From assembly GCA_937895695.1 (NCBI GenBank), contig CALBLM010000003.1, positions 1 to 5,491 of the forward strand: a stretch of DNA of 5,491 nt, given 5' to 3'. The notes beneath the pieces were generated by a model. It did not search any database. It was not told where the DNA came from and was given only the letters and a program-made list of their open reading frames with translations. Positions 4,715 through 5,491 of this stretch are shown here, piece by piece. The stretch is from an uncultured Megasphaera sp. (GTDB lineage Bacteria; Bacillota; Negativicutes; Veillonellales; Megasphaeraceae). Positions within the stretch are counted from its first letter, which is position 1. Every line of letters begins with the position of its first letter. The position numbers and the translations under genes are program-made.

Positions 4715-5491
4715 ATGGATACATTACGACCTAAACTCACATTATTGGAACCACAGCCCACGCCGCTTCAATATTTACCGGGCCTTTCACAGGAATTATT
4801 TCGTGAAATGTATATAAAACGCGATGACCTGACGCCGTGGGGCGGTGGCGGCAACAAATTGCGCAAACTGGAATACCTTATGTTTGAAGCATTGAACGAA
4901 CAGGCTACTACCATTATTACCGTCGGCGGCATTCAAACCAATCATGGCCGATTGACGGCTGCCGTAGCTGCCAAATATGGGCTAAAATGTATTATTGTAA
5001 GCGTTGATAACTATGATGGAGAATTAAGCGGCAATCTACTATTGGATGGGCTATTCGGTGCTCGTGTTATCGTGAAGAAAAATGACGGCCGCGATATAGA
5101 TACACAGCTAACAGAAACGGTCAAACGCGTTATGGAACAAGAACTGCAAAAAGGCGAACGCCTCTATTTTATTCCAATGGGTGGCAGTGATGTAACCGGT
5201 ATGCTTGGCTATTATGACTGTGCGAAAGAATTGGATGCCCAAGCCAAAGAACATCAAATTACCGGTGCTACCGTATATACAGCAGTTGGCAGTATGGGCA
5301 CATATTTGGGATTATACTGCGGTTTAAAAGCAATTCATTCCAACCTAAACGTAACCGGCATTGCTATTATGCCATTTGACAAGGATAAACTACATCATTA
5401 TTTTCTGCAGGCTAAAGAAACGTACGGCTTTACCTTTGATGACGATGACATGCATATCGAAACAGACTATATCCGCAAAGGGTATAATGAA
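4715..5491 (+). CDS. D-cysteine desulfhydrase / ACC deaminase family PLP enzyme (3' end cut off)
   Basis: 259 codons are open to the window's right edge; the family is usually about 330 aa, so roughly the last fifth is missing. It is a cytosolic fold-type II PLP enzyme. Likely reactions are D-cysteine to pyruvate, sulfide and ammonia, or a related beta-elimination or deamination of a small amino acid. Visible marks: IKRDDLTPWGGGGNKLRKLEYL contains the PLP-binding lysine Lys48; VGGIQTNHGRLTAAVAAK (70-87) is the nucleophile motif; GNLLLDGLFGA (106-116); PMGGSDVTGMLGY (154-166); AVGSMGTYLGL (190-200) is the phosphate-cradle loop. At the position of the Ser nucleophile (Ser78 of ACC deaminase; QSN in D-cysteine desulfhydrase) this protein has Thr75, so substrate is uncertain. 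The ATG at 4715 has AAGGAGGT ending 8 bases upstream; the ATG at 4711 is out of frame and stops after seven codons. True plant-type ACC deaminase activity is unlikely. Confidence 0.88.
   Translation, partial: MDTLRPKLTLLEPQPTPLQYLPGLSQELFREMYIKRDDLTPWGGGGNKLRKLEYLMFEALNEQATTIITVGGIQTNHGRLTAAVAAKYGLKCIIVSVDNYDGELSGNLLLDGLFGARVIVKKNDGRDIDTQLTETVKRVMEQELQKGERLYFIPMGGSDVTGMLGYYDCAKELDAQAKEHQITGATVYTAVGSMGTYLGLYCGLKAIHSNLNVTGIAIMPFDKDKLHHYFLQAKETYGFTFDDDDMHIETDYIRKGYNE

Noticed and set aside
4707..4734. Alternative ATG starts at 4707 and 4711 for the PLP enzyme
   Set aside because: 4707 is one base from the Shine-Dalgarno sequence, and the 4711 frame stops after seven codons. The 4715 start has ideal 8-base spacing and the homologous frame.

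Overview
The window is most consistent with chromosomal DNA from a low-to-mid-GC Firmicute, probably of the Negativicutes (Veillonella/Megasphaera/Dialister type). The grounds are strong AGGAGG-type ribosome binding sites, tight gene packing, ATG starts, a moderately AT-rich composition, and an L,D-transpeptidase carrying a C-terminal copper-amine-oxidase-N-like 'stalk' domain. The phylum-level call is fairly safe; the class-level call is an inference from domain architecture only.

Layout, left to right. (1) Positions 1-106 hold the first 11 codons of a minus-strand gene leaving the left edge, with its promoter. (2) A hairpin terminator at 109-143 closes a minus-strand operon of two overlapping genes, read right to left: an NCS2 purine permease of xanthine/urate type (2633-1284), then a secreted L,D-transpeptidase (about 1297-146). 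(3) A 261-bp divergent intergenic region (2634-2894) carries a near-consensus promoter for the permease, a palindrome-rich permease leader, and, facing right, a run of direct repeats that look like Pho boxes followed by -10 candidates. (4) A plus-strand operon follows: a PhoU-like DUF47 protein (2895-3521) and an overlapping PiT phosphate transporter (3514-4527), ended by a hairpin terminator at 4605-4648. (5) A separate promoter and strong ribosome binding site lead into a PLP-dependent D-cysteine desulfhydrase/ACC-deaminase family enzyme (4715 onward), cut off by the right edge.

Functionally, the right-hand operon is a phosphate uptake module: the DUF47 protein is the usual partner of a PiT permease, and the upstream repeats suggest control by a PhoB/PhoP-type regulator. 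The left operon pairs purine-base uptake with cell-wall cross-linking, two activities with no obvious biochemical link, joined by an 11-32 bp gene overlap depending on the start used. No CRISPR array, tRNA, rRNA, transposon or phage gene is visible, and I see no novel multi-gene defence or biosynthetic system. The most interesting signals are regulatory (the Pho-box-like array and the palindromes in the divergent region) and residue-level (a Thr at the Ser nucleophile position of the PLP enzyme; urate-transporter-like residues in the permease).
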